Shown here piece after piece: positions 37,626-49,800 of a stretch of DNA of 64,000 nt; position 1 is the first letter of the stretch; every line of letters begins with the position of its first letter. This DNA is from Massospora cicadina (Eukaryota; Entomophthoromycota; Entomophthoromycetes; Entomophthorales; Entomophthoraceae). The stretch spans positions 89,288-153,287 of the forward strand of contig JAKSZP010013315.1 in the NCBI GenBank assembly GCA_022478985.1, read 5' to 3'. A program made the translations under genes and the position numbers. The notes under the pieces were generated by a model. It worked only from the letters and a program-made list of their open reading frames with translations. It was not told the DNA's origin and did not search any database.

Positions 37626-38092
37626 TGATGGCAGTCATGCTATTGGCTTACAATACCAAATAACCTTAAATGTCGATAATAAGCCAAATGATGTGACATG
37701 CGATGTTTTTATTTTCCCAATCAAGGTTCTGGTCTAATACCTAAAAATGGACGCTCCAATAAAGAAGGTGTAGATGAGTGACATTTAAATTTGAACAAAC
37801 AAATAAAAACCTCATAGGAAAACGCTTCTAATGAAACACAATCCATTATGCAAGGGTGTGATCAATTTAGGGATTCAATCTTTTATAATCTTTTTTCAAT
37901 CTTGAATAGGCCCTAAAGTATTGTCAAAAAAATCCCAACACTGCATGCCAGTTCAGCTTTCCAGACTATTTACTTGTTAGTCATATTTAGTTTTTTATAC
38001 ATTTCCAATTTCATCTTACTAAGCCATTGTTTTTAGTCATTTCTATTTTTGCCTTGGGCTTTGGACCTAGAAATATGAAAAAAATTGTGACA
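37626..38092. repeat. LTR-like direct repeat, right copy
   Basis: It begins TGATGGCAGTCA and ends TGTGACA, in the TG...CA form of LTRs, and aligns with 36279-36743. Five-base flanks of the pair (CTTTC and TTTAG) do not match. Confidence 0.55.
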
Positions 38093-38165
38093 TTTAGTGC
38101 CCATACCAGGGAACATCATAGCAGCAGATTTGACTGTTGTAAACTAATAAGGAATCCGTTTTATT

Positions 38166-38216
38166 ACATCGATGAATCCCCCCCCTTGGGTTGGGACCAT
38201 CTAGTACTAAAAAAAA
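38166..38216 (+). mobile_element. 51-bp poly(A) micro-insertion with 17-bp duplication
   Basis: A 51-base insert ending in a run of A is flanked by perfect copies of AAGGAATCCGTTTTATT at 38149-38165 and 38217-38233. A 3' A-run plus a duplication of this length is the mark of target-primed reverse transcription by a LINE. The 43 non-A bases contain a C8 run and TTGGGTTGGGACC; the source RNA is not identified. Confidence 0.75.
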
Positions 38217-38479
38217 AAGGAATCCGTTTTATTTTTTAACTGCACAACTATATCAAATGCGCTCTCTTCTTTTTAGTAGTAATTTTTCCAGGATCTTACT
38301 GTGTTCCATGGTCAGGAGGTTCTTCATTGCTAAAAATATATTTCTGAAGCCCTAAAAATTTTAAGAATGTCTTTGAAATGTTTAAAGCTACATGTTTCGG
38401 TTTTTTGGCGCAGTTTGGGGTAAGTTACAGTACAAAACTATGATACAGTTGCTTCTGAGTCCTCAGCAGTTATAATTCA

Positions 38480-39445
38480 ATGTTGTAATGTATAATACCT
38501 TTATTGAGGGAACCAACAGCAGGGACAAGGCTGGGAGACAGGAGGTCCAAAAGGTCAGATTGCAGGATTTTCCTGACCTTAAGCACACCTTAGATCAACG
38601 CTGGGTACAGGCTAGGTACACCCAGGTTGGTACAAGTGAGTGCCTAAAGCCCGGCTCCTGTTTCAGCTCTATGGTAAAATGAACAAGTTTTGAATTAAAT
38701 GATGATGGGTAAGTTTGGTTAATCAGGGAATGGGGGTTCCAAACTTATTTCATTTATAAAATTGCAAGCTCAGTTCAGGTTCTCGTCATTTGATTACTTG
38801 AGTAAATTTAAGTTCAAGGTATGTGACCCTTTCATATGGAAGCGTGCAACTATTGGTGTACCAAGGCTTAGAACCACTTCCAATGATCCAAAAATCCCCC
38901 AAGTTGTCTTAATTATCTTTTCTTAAGGCCACCATTTCTCATTGGTCATCTTCCCAAATAAACCCCATAGTTGTTTACATTTTTTATATATGTTGACTTG
39001 GGCGCACCTGTGCGCAGACCTCTTTGAGGAGGTCTTCTGATGTGTTTGCCTATTTATTTTATTTAAAATTATCACAGCTTCAAATACACCGCTGTTCCTA
39101 CCAGGTTCCCTCTCACCCCAGTCACCAGTGCACTCTACCCATGTACCAAACTTGGTTAGGAAAAGCCCTCTGGGCTACAGCCAAGTTCTGAAAATTACTT
39201 GTATTATTATTACTTTCACAGTGCTCAAAACTCACGCCCTATGTCTTCATAGCTCCAGCTTCCTCTGCTGGGCTATTTTTATGTTCAACTTGATGACGAG
39301 TTCCCTTGCTTTGGTCCTGTGCTTCTTGCACCGCCAAGATGGGAACTGGAGAGTTATAGATACTCTCTTGACAAATTATAAAAAACTTATAGCAATTATA
39401 AAGATCATATTCCCTGCTTATAACAAGCGTCCTGTGAGTGCCTAG
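38480..39445 (+). mobile_element. LINE-B fragment (region upstream of ORF2)
   Basis: It is collinear with 49800-50700. It begins with an ORF1 end segment (KVRLQDFPDLKHTLDQRW, 38488-38682). Next comes a stretch with the LINE-A-like tail TTGGTCATCTTCCCAAATAA at about 38933-38952, then CACCTGTGCGC.GACCTCTTTGAGGAGGT near 39005-39035. It ends with a small hydrophobic frame at 39128-39445. The ORF2 part present at 50731 is missing here. Confidence 0.6.
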
Positions 39446-40061
39446 CAACTACATCATGGCGCAGGGGCTCTTCCAAATCAAAGGTGTTCTATACTATATA
39501 GAACTCAATTAGACTTAGTAATTGAAGGCTGATGCTAACTGAGAAATTATATAATCGGGACATTATTTACATTGGATTAAAAAGTGTAATCCATTTTTGA
39601 ACCTTGATTAGATTATAGTTAGATTAATTTTTGGAATATACTGTTCTAATAGAAACAGCTGAACCTGTGCTTATTTGGTGGATTATGTCACTTACCCATT
39701 CATGTTTATTTAACACTATTTTGGCAAGCTTGATTTGTAATTCTACTTAATCATAATCTAACGTGATTCTTAATGGAAAAAAGCTTACACATGTTTTTGA
39801 CTTATAGTTTTGATACTAAAATTTCTCATCATCTACTTACCTTAATGTATAGAACAAGATGATTTTAACCTTTTTAATATTTGAAAATCAAATTAAACTT
39901 TATATATCTTTAATCTAATCATTTAAGATAATTTACGTGATTACGCATTCCTTTTACTTATTGAAAAAAGCCATGAAGTCAAAGAAATAACAATAATAAT
40001 AAAAATTTTACCTGTAATAATTATAGCTTTTTTAAGGGTCAAGAAGCTAGATAGACCTTTT
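39446..40061. other. AT-rich gene-free stretch with repeated GATTA/TAATC words
   Basis: No coding frame is present. GATTA and its complement recur many times, including a small hairpin TGGATTA..TAATCCA near 39575-39595. This may be a relic of a DNA transposon or simple composition. Confidence 0.3.
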
Positions 40062-40159
40062 AGAAATTTAAAGGTAAATATTTATTTTATTTAAATGAGG
40101 TAAACCACTCAGGGGACAGACATTACTGAAACTCAAAACCTAACAAATAAATCCTTGAC

Positions 40160-40175
40160 AAATAAAATGAATGAA
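40160..40175. repeat. Target-site duplication of LINE-A (plus), left
   Basis: AAATAAAATGAATGAA, identical to 45449-45464. Confidence 0.9.
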
Positions 40176-40271
40176 AAAACTTTTCTTTCTCGTTGCAATA
40201 ACTTTTGCAATCTATTCAATTCAAGACTGAATCTAGTTTGATAATCTCACAGAGGAGATTAGTCTGCGCCC

Positions 40272-41681
40272 ATGTCAGGGAGCAGTTGGGCAAGCAAGGT
40301 AAGAGGAGCAGGTGGAAGGCCTGCAGCCTCTAACGTTCAAAAACGCCCCAGAGAATCTGGCGGAATAGACAAAAATCTTAAAAAACTGGCGGTCATGATT
40401 TCCCTGGAGATACTTGCATGGCAAGCACGATGCAACCAGTACATCAACACGCCACACTCCCAACCAATTTTGTTTGTGGAATTCGGAGTCTGCGTGTATC
40501 TAGACATCCAAAAAAACGGCCTTATGGGAAAAGTTTGTGAAGATGTACACAAAATTTTCCTGACCGCGATGTACGTTGCACCTCACTCCATGTGACGCGG
40601 TTGGCTGGACCTAGGTTTTGAAAGCAAAAAAGCAGCAGACAAGGCTGCAGCAGTATGCATAGTGGTTGACCTCCTTGAAGGGCAATGGGCTTCGAAACCA
40701 AATGCACCAGATGGACAAAATCAAACCAAATTTTCCTCACGTTTGACTTTTTGCCTACTACAGTAAAAGGTGACATTTTGGAACAACACCTGAAAGATGG
40801 TCTCGCCATATATGGCGAAATACAATCTTTCAAAATGCAACGCTTCACGCTGATGCCACACCTGTGCACTGGCAAAGCCATCGCAGTTCTGACCCCAGCT
40901 GAGGAGATTGTGAAGGACCTAACCCAGATCCCACACTCCACTTTTATTGATATCGCAGGGCATACCACCCACCCATTCTGGGTGACTGTGGACAGCGCAC
41001 CCCCTATTTCACCCACTTTGACGCGTTTGGCCATAAGGCGCACGCTGCCCCATCAAGGAGGGCATCACATTCTAAGAGCACCCCTCGGCGTCCATGGCCA
41101 ATGGAGAGGCACACTACGAACCAACTGCAAGCACCAAGGAGGCTTTCCCGTGGGGAGCACAAGGCTGCTACCTATTGGTAAAGCCTATCTCCCCGCAAAA
41201 ACGGAAGAAGGCCAAGCAGGCCTGTAGGGCCGCGGCCAAGGAAATGGCCAAGGCCACCACCGCTATCCCACACTCATAATGCCAGGAGGACATGGAAACC
41301 TTCATGGCAGAAGCAACTCAGGAATCCATCAACCAATCAGATTGGGAAGCCCATACTGAGTGGGCCACTCAATCTGAGGATCTGATGGGAGACTCGATCT
41401 CACATAATTGTTGCACCCAAGCTCCAGTTGAAACCGACTTGGGACCTATCCCAACTGAAAAAAATTTTTGACCTGCTCAACGGTGCACTGAACTCATCCA
41501 CACCACAAAAAATTCATCCGACGTCGGGAAAACAAAAAGCGAAGGCCAAAGCCAATGTGACTCTTTCCACAAAAATCAACAAAAACTCTGATAGCGTTGC
41601 TGCTAACACCCACACTGCTGTGAAAGCCCGTGGGGACCTAGAAGAGGCTGGTGGGCCTGGGGGCCCACCCCCTCGCACCTA
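40272..41681 (+). pseudogene. LINE-A ORF1 (plus copy)
   Basis: It starts with ATG at 40272 (MSGSSWASKVRGAG, a basic N-terminus) and runs with breaks to about 41681, eight bases before ORF2. A stop occurs near 40592; a frame at 40685-41227 continues the protein with SNQIFLTFDFLPTTVKGDIL, then PHLCTGKAIAVLTPAEEIVKDLTQIPHS. The two beta-strand-like pieces separated by a helix resemble an RRM-type fold, as in other LINE ORF1 proteins; that reading is inference. The C-terminal part (41428-41682) is rich in lysine, alanine and threonine. It would bind LINE RNA. Confidence 0.75.
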
Positions 41682-41688
41682 AGGTGCA

Positions 41689-44600
41689 ATGGGGGAAACC
41701 TTCACTTTAGGGACGTTGAATATTACTGGACTCAAGGCCTCCCCATCCCAGGCTAGGAAACTGAGTTTTTTACAACACAATTTACCCGTGGATATTCTGG
41801 CCATCCAGGAGTCCCACTATCCACAAGGTTCTGAGGAAACTTGGAAAACAATGCTCCTTTCATCCCTATCCTTTTGGTTGAAGCAATGTGGGGTGCTAAT
41901 TTGGAAAAATAATTTTTTCAAATTTGTATCCTCAGAAACATTCCTAAATGGCTGAGTGCTCGTCATCACCTTCTTGTGGGCTGATGTAGTGCACACAATT
42001 GTCAACATCTATGCCCCAAACGGTGCACACGAGCATTGGGAATTTTTCTCATCAGCCAAATCCTCCCGCTACCCCCTGATTCTTTCCTATTTGGCGACAT
42101 GAACTGTTGGCTAACCTCACCAATGGACCGGTGTTCTCTCACCCCACACCCCACAGGGTCACATAGAACTACGGTTCTAAAGGCCACCCTTGGGTTAATG
42201 GATGCGCTGCCATGACATGCCCCGCTGCTCAAAAACATGATGCATCCACACGTCCACAACGGCCAATTAAGGACCATGACCCGCATCAACCTTATTCTAA
42301 TGCCAGCGAAATTCCAAACCCACATCTCCCATTTCAAAACAACAAAAATGGAATTCTCCGACCACTGACTGGTCTCAATAACCTACCACTTACCTGTCAC
42401 AGTTGCTAAGGCCCCACATTGGTGCAAAATCCACCCCCCTGAGCTCACGTCGCCAGGATTTTCCATGTGGGTGGAAGAGGCAACTTTGGCAAAAAAGTTT
42501 GTTGCACCATTTTGCGCGGACCCCATCTCCACATGGGCAACTTTCAAAAAGGACACCATCCGCCACTCTCACCATCTCTCCTCCAGACACTCATGAGCCA
42601 CATCAGCGGTTATCTCGCGCGCTCTGGCAGAATTGGCACACTTGGAGTCCAACATTCCAGCTACAAGATACAGCCCTACATGGGGCCAGAAGTGGGCGGA
42701 GGTAGCCGCCCACCTCAACGCACTCAAAAGGCAACACAAACATTGGGTTTGTGTTCAATACAGGGCCACATGCATCACAAAAGGCAACAAGTGCACTGCA
42801 TATTTCTTTAAAAAAATTTAGCACCATGCCAGAGTGTGGCCTGCACACAGGTGCAAAGATCGGATAATTCTATTGCAGATACACTGGGCGAAGTGGCATT
42901 CAAAACGCAAAAATATTACTCCAAGTTGTATCGAGCTGAACCAATTCAGCTGGCCAAAGTGGCGGAATTTCTCGAATGAGCTCATATCCGCACCAGGTAC
43001 TGATACCCAGAAATAATGAATTTAATTACTCCGAACGAATTATGGACAGCCATTCGCGGTGCGCCAAACTGAAAATGCCCAGGCCCAGATGGCATTCCAT
43101 ACGAGTTCTATAAAAAATATTTCAAATATATATCCCCACTTCTGCTTGCCTCACTTAACCAAAGCCTGTTATAAATGCGCCTCCTACCAGGAGGACATGA
43201 GGCTTTTACTGTCACACTCTTCAAGAAAGGGGATAAGCTTGACTTAGCCAACTGGCGCCCCATTTCTCTAACAAACATGGACACCAAAAAATTTAACAAA
43301 AATTATGGCTAACCAATTAGGGACTGTAGCATCGGCCACCATCTCCCCAGAACAATTTGGTTTCATCCCCAGAAGGTTGATTTGGGATAACGTGCACTCT
43401 GTGGCTAATGTATGTCAGTCCACAGCCTCTGGAGCACTTGTATTCTTGGACCAACAAAAGGCCTATGATAGAGTAAACTGGGAATACCTAAGGGCCTGCC
43501 TCCATCAATTCCGCCTACCCCCTCGCTTCATCAACTGGGTGATGCTGCTCATAGAATCTGCAACAATGGCAGCGCGTGGCCCTGGCTTCCTAACGGAAGT
43601 AGTCCAGCCTCAAAGGGGCTTGCGACAAGGGGACCCCCTCAGCCCACTCTTATACAACTTCAGCCTTGACCCACTACTGCGAAATGTGAATGCCCAACTC
43701 ACTGGGGTCCATGTACCAGGCCAAGCCCCAGTCAAGAAATTGGCGTTCGCAGATGATTGTGTGGTTGGGGTGTCTAATAATCAAAATGCATTCGCGCTTG
43801 AAGCTCTTATCCAGGAATATTTCCGGGTAAGCAACGCGGCACTGAACGCCTCCAAAACTGAAATCATCCTCCTTGGTCGGTTTCAGAACTGCTCGGCCCC
43901 AGCAATTAGTTCCCAACCCAGCCCATCTGCTCGCCCACGTCCACGCCTTACTAACTCAACACACACCACTCCACTGGTGCTCCCCTTCGTGCCAAGTCCT
44001 ACCATAGGACTGGTGCGCCATCTGGGCGTGTGGATGGAGGCAGGTGGATACGCGTCAGCAGTAATGGAGTGCCAAATTCTGGACAACATGACGAAGCGAA
44101 TCGCCTCTCTCAGAGCCCACCCTACTTCCCTTACTGGCAGGGTAGTAGCCAACTCTATGCTCCTATCCAAAGTCTGGTTCAGAGCCCACGTTATCCCCTT
44201 CTCCCCAAGCTTCTTCAAAATCCTTGTATGCCTTGCTGCAAGGATGGCTTTGGTCAGGCCGCCCTCCACCAGTGCGGCTATAGGTCATGTTTGGCCCTCA
44301 TCATCATGGTGACATGGGCCTGCTTGACTTCAAAGCCCATGCTGCCAAGATCCTGGGCACCTGGATCGCGGCCGTCACTGCTCCTACACTCCCATACCAA
44401 CACTGGTCCCGCGCAGCCCGCTCCAACTTCTCCCAAGCCTTGGGCCTCAACAATCCATCGAACCCCCACTCCCTATTGAAATACCTCGCATCACACACAT
44501 TGGCTACAGGTCCTCACGGGACAAAAACCCACTACAAACGAATCCTACTCTCCATGCGGAGCGCAGAGTGGAGAATTCGTATTAGTGGACATACAACCCA

Positions 44601-45311
44601 AAGGGGCCGCCCCTCTCCTCAGTTCACACAAGAGGTACAGGGGCTACCCATCCATGATAGTGTGATCCCCATTTGGCCCCATGTCCTATCCAGGGTGGAC
44701 TACCTGGACATGATGAACATCCCTTATTCCACTGAGACCCAAAAACTATCTGAAAATATGTACATCACCCTCTGTTGCAGCCTCAAGTCCGCTCCCATGT
44801 GTGGCGCTGCCTGAGGCAGGTGTATCATACAGCTGAGCGCTCTAACGCTTTACACTCATCCTGTGTCATGTGCGGCCAGTATGGAACGCTGTTTCACCGC
44901 CTGGAGAAGTGCCCCACCTCTAAAGTGATATGGCGCGAAGTTCAACGTCTGCTGGGCCAGTATCAAACGCATCCCTTCAGTCTGTCAAGAGATATGTTTG
45001 CTCTATCAATGGCCTCCTCCCTTCCACCCTCCCTATATGCTCTGGTGGTTGCAATCGCCATGTGGACCATCCACACGATTGTCTTAGAAGCCATCGCAGG
45101 CTCCACCTCCACCCTCCCAGAAACTGTCCACAGATTCAGATCTCATTTGGTGGACCACTCACAAGCATGGATGTTTGGATACCTCCCACCGCGTTGCCGA
45201 CAGCTGGTCTCCTCCTGGTTTTCAGTCTGGTTCATCAAATCAGACCCCTTCCTCCACATGTGCTCAATAGTGGCTACGGCCCCTTCACACGTTCCCTCCC
45301 CCTCCCCATAA
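41689..45311 (+). pseudogene. LINE-A ORF2: endonuclease, reverse transcriptase, zf-RVT (plus copy)
   Basis: It starts with ATG at 41689. The endonuclease (41689-42450) opens with LGTLNITGLK and has DILAIQESHY, where N and E are metal-binding residues of the AP-endonuclease fold; a stop follows near 41953. A linker ending TKGNKCTAYFFKK is at 42760-42821. The reverse transcriptase is open from 43305 to 44312, with FIPRRLIWDNV, FLDQQKAYDRVNWEYL, RQGDPLSPLLYNF and the intact LAFADDCVVGV catalytic motif. The thumb and connection are at 44287-44814. The C-terminal finger is at 44860-44930, CVMCG..TLFHRLEKCP. At least five frame changes separate these parts. Confidence 0.9.
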
Positions 45312-45448
45312 GTGGCGTTCCCGCTGGCAACAAGAGATAGCATCGCTTCTCTGGGGTGCCTCCCCCGGTACTAAGTTTATCTGTCCTGAGTCATATTTGG
45401 AAGTGTCCGTCCCATGGTCAGCCTTCCCCGCAATAAATTTAAAATTTA

Positions 45449-45464
45449 AAATAAAATGAATGAA
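45449..45464. repeat. Target-site duplication of LINE-A (plus), right
   Basis: AAATAAAATGAATGAA, identical to 40160-40175. The half-LINE resumes at 45465. Confidence 0.9.
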
Positions 45465-47200
45465 CTGCCCAAAATGAGAGGATGACACAAAAACATGAAC
45501 ACAACCAACCCAGTAGGACAGCAGGAACCGCTTAACCCATCATGGCAGAAGGGGAGGGGATCAGGGGGCTCATCCTTGGCCTCTACTTCACCCAAAAACA
45601 AAGAATGATCTATGGCGGGGAGTAGTGCCATCAGGGCATCAGCAGGATGTGGAGATAAATTTCTGATGATTGAGGTGGCTGGAATACAGCTGTTGTACAT
45701 AAGAATTCCAACATATTTAGCCAAGCTGAATCAGCTTTTGTGCATGCGTCAGATAGCTTTATGAACATGACAATATTGATGCAGATAATCTTTGATTTGG
45801 GATTCCATGCTATCACTGCCACATGATGGATGGAGTCATTGGCAGCTTTGTGAGCTTTAATCAACATATTATTTGAAGCTTATTAGCAGTGGAGGAAATA
45901 ATGGGGGAGGGATTCCTCCTGAGAACATCACCACTGATTTGGCGGCAGCTTTGAGGAGAAAATGACAATCAGGCTTAGCCGTTGCTTCAAAAGCAAGCTG
46001 GTGGTCACCGCAGAATGTTTTGGCATTTTGCTGGGGGGTGTATAAGTGAGGGGATAGTTCATCATCTTAGTCAATATACTCAAACTGTTCAATATATATA
46101 TTGCGGTCTTCAATATATTCCTGGACTCATCAATTTCAGCCAATAGATCCCAAGGACTTTGATTAAATTAAATTGGGGAGTTGGCATATTCCAAAGGTTT
46201 GGTTGGTTCATTGGAGGAGGATGAGATCAAACTGGGGTCCAGTCCTGTGCTTGATTGGATTAAGCATTTGTGGCACTGGTACGAGGAGGAGGATGATTGG
46301 TGGCTGTTGGCGCATCTGCAGCAACAGGCTTTGGGTGAGGTGGAGGCAGGATTGTACCCCCTATCAAAGCTGACGTGGGGTGGGCAGAGGATTGGAAGCT
46401 GGAGGGCGAAAAATCAGAGCCATTGGAAGCAGTTATGGATGGAACTTGCGTTTTTGAGTGGTCCAACTCAAAACAGTACAGACAGATCGTCCATCCGCCC
46501 TCAACGCAGGCAGAAAAGATGGTCAGGGGCAGAGGGGATGACAGCACAAGGGGAACTGACAAGGCAATTTTATTTGATTCAAGGCTGATTGTGGCATATG
46601 CCTGAGGCCCAGCGGGGCGTGTGGCCCCAATTGGGACCACAAATTGTAAGATGGGGTTAGAGCCATAGTCTGCAAACCTTCCATCAGCTCCTGGTGGAGC
46701 ACCTCTGGTGGAGGTGGGTGAGAAAATCAGTGAACTGAACTACCAAAGTGGTATCAGCTGGGAGCTGGGTCCAAGTTGTTGGGAAAGGGGTACCCTGGAA
46801 AACCAGGGGCACAGTTGCTGCATTGGTGGCACTGGCTTAACAGGTAAAGCGATATCAAAATAACCCTTATAGGTGTTTAAGTCAATAAAACTGGAGGAAT
46901 ACATCACCATCTGAGCCATTTTAAAAAAGGGCTTGTTCATGGTAAGATAAAAGTTACCCATAGTTGGCCCTAAGTCCAAAATGCATGTTGCTCTGGGGGA
47001 GCACAAGGGGGCAACAGGGCACCACTTGGGTATGAGTGAAATGGGCGTTGAGATCCTTGGGAGAAACGAATTGTCCCAGGGGTTTGATATGACTGGGTGA
47101 GCTAGTCCAAGCATGTTTTCCTGTCAGACAGAAAATGGTGAGGGTAGTTTTGCCGCTGCCCTACACTGGGGCAGCTGGCAGTATCTGAGGACATTGGAGC
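45465..47200 (-). pseudogene. ORF1-like gene of half-LINE copy 2
   Basis: The frame at 46740-47114 contains FIDLNTYKGYFDIALP, which matches FIDFRPYKGYFDIGFP in the other half-LINE (59780-60148). Further fragments at 45928-46143 (PPSKMPKHSAVTTSL) match PPIKVTTSLPLQ in the other copy. The order of the YKGYFDI segment and a following strand-rich segment is the same as in ORF1 of LINE-A (RGWLDLGF, then IFLTFDFLP), which suggests distant homology and an RNA-binding role. It is frameshifted and inactive. Confidence 0.6.
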
Positions 47201-47327
47201 AAAACTAAAGATGGCGATCAAGATAACATTTCTAACCATATAATTTGCTCAGAAAGTTACGCTGAGTGGAAAGAAAGTTAAAGCTTTACATTTAGAAGTG
47301 ATAGAAAAAACGCAGAAATGTAAATGT

Positions 47328-49800
47328 CTATCATCACGCTGAGGATATAAGTTTAATTCTTATTTATGTACAGAAGTTAGGTTGCGGGTTGTGACTTATA
47401 ATGATTAGTAACAATACATTTAAAACTTGATTAGTAAGAAATAGCCAAAAGAAAAGTTAAATGCAACTGTTGCAAACATAATTTGTTTAAAAGCAACTTC
47501 TTCTTAACGTTTAAATCCACCTGAGAATTCTTTCAAACAATCATAAAATATGGCAGCAACTCCTGCTAAGAAGCCTGATGATTAATCTGCATGAATTTCA
47601 ACAACACCAAACCCTCAAATGCTCATTTGCCAACAGCTTTTTAAATAGTATAACATATACTCTTTAGAGGTAGCTGAAAAAGCAGTCACCACCCCATTAA
47701 GGTCGCTTCCAAAAGCAATAGTCCAACAGATTGCACCACTGCAACTCAAACCCTATGGACCATCTCCTGATGCAGCCTCAACCCACTTGTAATTTTCATA
47801 CTAGAATTGCTGGCACCTAAGCTGCACATGCATACGCAGCTTATATGGGAGAAAAATGCTCCATTCATGATTTACAACCCTAATGAGTCAGTTCCCTATG
47901 ACTTTATACACGCAGCTGGAGCTGAGATCCTGACCCATTAGGTTCAGGATTAAGCCCAACTAATGCCCTTTAAACCTCTGGATACCACTGGAGACTTCAC
48001 TCCACTTTGATATAAAACCATTAGTGTGAGTCAACTGAACTTGCCCAATGAGAATATGATTGGTTTAAATTTCAGTGCTTCACACCATAGCCTTCCTCTT
48101 CCAACTAATCCAAATACTAAAAAGGATTTTCCAAGCCATAAAACCTTGTACCAAGCCTAAGCTTACAACTAGCTAATTGATCACCAAGTTTAGACATGAT
48201 ACTACATCAAACACTTGGGTTTAGTTTGCAAACATATATTAGGCTAAGGATAAAACAGCGCTCTACTCTTGATTGGCTGATATTATACCAATCTTAGTGG
48301 GACAAAGCAACTCAGGGAAGCTCAACAAACCGCTCACCAGAGCAAAAATAAGACAGCAACTTCTAGAGCATGCCAACGCAAGGGGACCCCATTGAACCTA
48401 ACCAGGAGACCACCCTAAATTACAATTATGTTTAAGGCTCAAACCAAGCACAAACGCAACACCGGAGCCATTGTGGCTTGAGAACCCTTGTACTTACCTT
48501 ATCAAAGATGACCCTTGTGATGCTGCGCTATTCACTGATGTTAAAAATGGGCAGAAACAAAATCACAGAAAACCCTCCAAACATCACCCTCACATACAAA
48601 GTTTCATGTATTATGTTATAATCCCATTGTGTTCTACAATGAGTGTTACTTCGCTTACATAAAGGAAATTTTGGAAGCATTAATGGTCAGTATTGCCATT
48701 TATAATGCAGTTAAAGACATTTACATCAATGTGGGGTTCTAATGTTACACTGGAAGACAAGGCAGCCCAGTAAGATTGTTTTTCAGCAGCACACTTTGTA
48801 TATCTACATCCGCTCCATCCTTGAGAGAATCTTGTGGGGCATACTCCAACTTTTCGACCATTGTAGACCCAGAGTCACTGAATTTTCAGCTCCATCACGG
48901 GTCTAATGGAGTTTGGTTTCTTGCTGTCATTAGATTTTTTTTCCTCCTACTACTTCCTTACTCAAAGGTTCACATTTCCAGAGCATCATTATTCCCTTAT
49001 CTGCGGTGGCTTGCAATGATAAGTGCATCCCCGCGTGGCTGTCCTTTGATCATGCACTAAGATCATCTTTATAGATCCTGATCAAGAATGGCCCCATTTC
49101 TCATGATGCAACGCCCTTAATTATCTTTATAGTAGATGCACAGCTCGCAAGCAGGTCCTCATGGCCACCACTTAAAGGCCACAAACAGGCCAAATGAGCT
49201 CCCAAATGGCAGCAGCAGAATTACTATGCACAAATTAGTGGAAACCGTTCAGGACAGGTTCCTGAAGCTTTCCCCAAGCAGTTTAAACTATAAAATCAAC
49301 TATAAAAATGTATCAACTTTGCTCCAAGGCTCTTCTTCCTGTGGTTACAATCTTTAATATACAATAAATATACTCTCACAGGCCAAGCTCAAGGCATTTA
49401 CCACCCGTGCCCCAAAATCAGCCAATACAACTCCTTTCCCCAAGATGCAACAAGAAATAATACCGTTGATATGAAAATATCTTGACCTCAAACTTTGCAC
49501 ATTATTATGAAGGCAATTAGTAACCAGAAGCCCAAGGTAGAATCAATCTAGTTGCAGAGTCCATCTCCACCTACACAGCAACTATGCAGAGCTCATTTGC
49601 GGGCTTGCTGATTTGATTTGTTTCTACCTTATCTAGATGGGGACCCCATAGAGGAGGCCATTGAGCACCCTCAGGACCTTCCTTTGCAGAGTAGCAGGGA
49701 AATATCTTAGACTGGCACATCAGATCCTTAGCCCCCATCCCTTGAAGCCCAACACATCTTACCGTCTGTATGGGTCAATCTCATGGCTTGAAAAATGACA
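47328..49800 (+). other. Coding-like region, probable LINE-B ORF1, decayed
   Basis: An ATG at 47550 opens MAATPAKKPDD and continues with frequent but not random stops. Around 48970-49960 one plus frame has relatively few stops and is rich in proline and glutamine. The stretch leads directly into the conserved segment at 49850-49945 (KVRLDGLPDLKQTVDQRW). I cannot name the domain. Its position upstream of the LINE-B endonuclease suggests ORF1. Confidence 0.4.

Larger units (their letters stand above)
40176..45448 (+). mobile_element. LINE-A, full-length L1-like retrotransposon, plus-strand copy
   Basis: The 5273-bp element lies between 16-bp perfect duplications AAATAAAATGAATGAA (40160-40175 and 45449-45464). 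It has a 96-base 5' UTR, ORF1 (40272-41681), ORF2 (41689-45311), and a 3' UTR whose last part (45404-45448) reads TCCGTCCCATGGTCAGCCTT, then CCCCGCAATAAATTT. It is inserted in the half-LINE at 40076-47313. Compared with the minus copy it has longer open frames (335 codons for the reverse transcriptase), so it is probably younger. Confidence 0.93.
40076..47313 (-). mobile_element. Half-LINE, copy 2, split by LINE-A
   Basis: The element is in two pieces, 40076-40175 and 45465-47313, which together give about 1.95 kb, close to the 1972 bp of the copy at 58363-60334. On the minus strand it has an ORF1-like gene, no ORF2, and a 3' tail with TGTCTGTCCCCTGAGTGG and ATTTAAATAAAAT. Likely duplications AGAAATTTAAAGGT (40062-40075) and AGAAATGTAAATGT (47314-47327) differ at two positions. 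LINE-A inserted 100 bp from its 3' end. Confidence 0.75.

Noticed and set aside
38166..38216. 5S rRNA fragment as the source of the micro-insertion
   Set aside because: TTGGGTTGGGACC recalls the 3' part of 5S rRNA, but the match covers fewer than 25 bases and the preceding C8 run does not fit.
40522..41043. 173-codon frame on the minus strand
   Set aside because: It runs antisense to LINE-A ORF1 and has no match in the second LINE-A copy.
43305..44312. The longest open frame of the window as a host gene
   Set aside because: It carries reverse transcriptase motifs (QKAYDRVNW, FADD) and lies inside a LINE bounded by 16-bp duplications.
46181..46588. 135-codon plus-strand frame
   Set aside because: It is antisense to the half-LINE ORF1-like gene. 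The other half-LINE does not keep it open in the same form.
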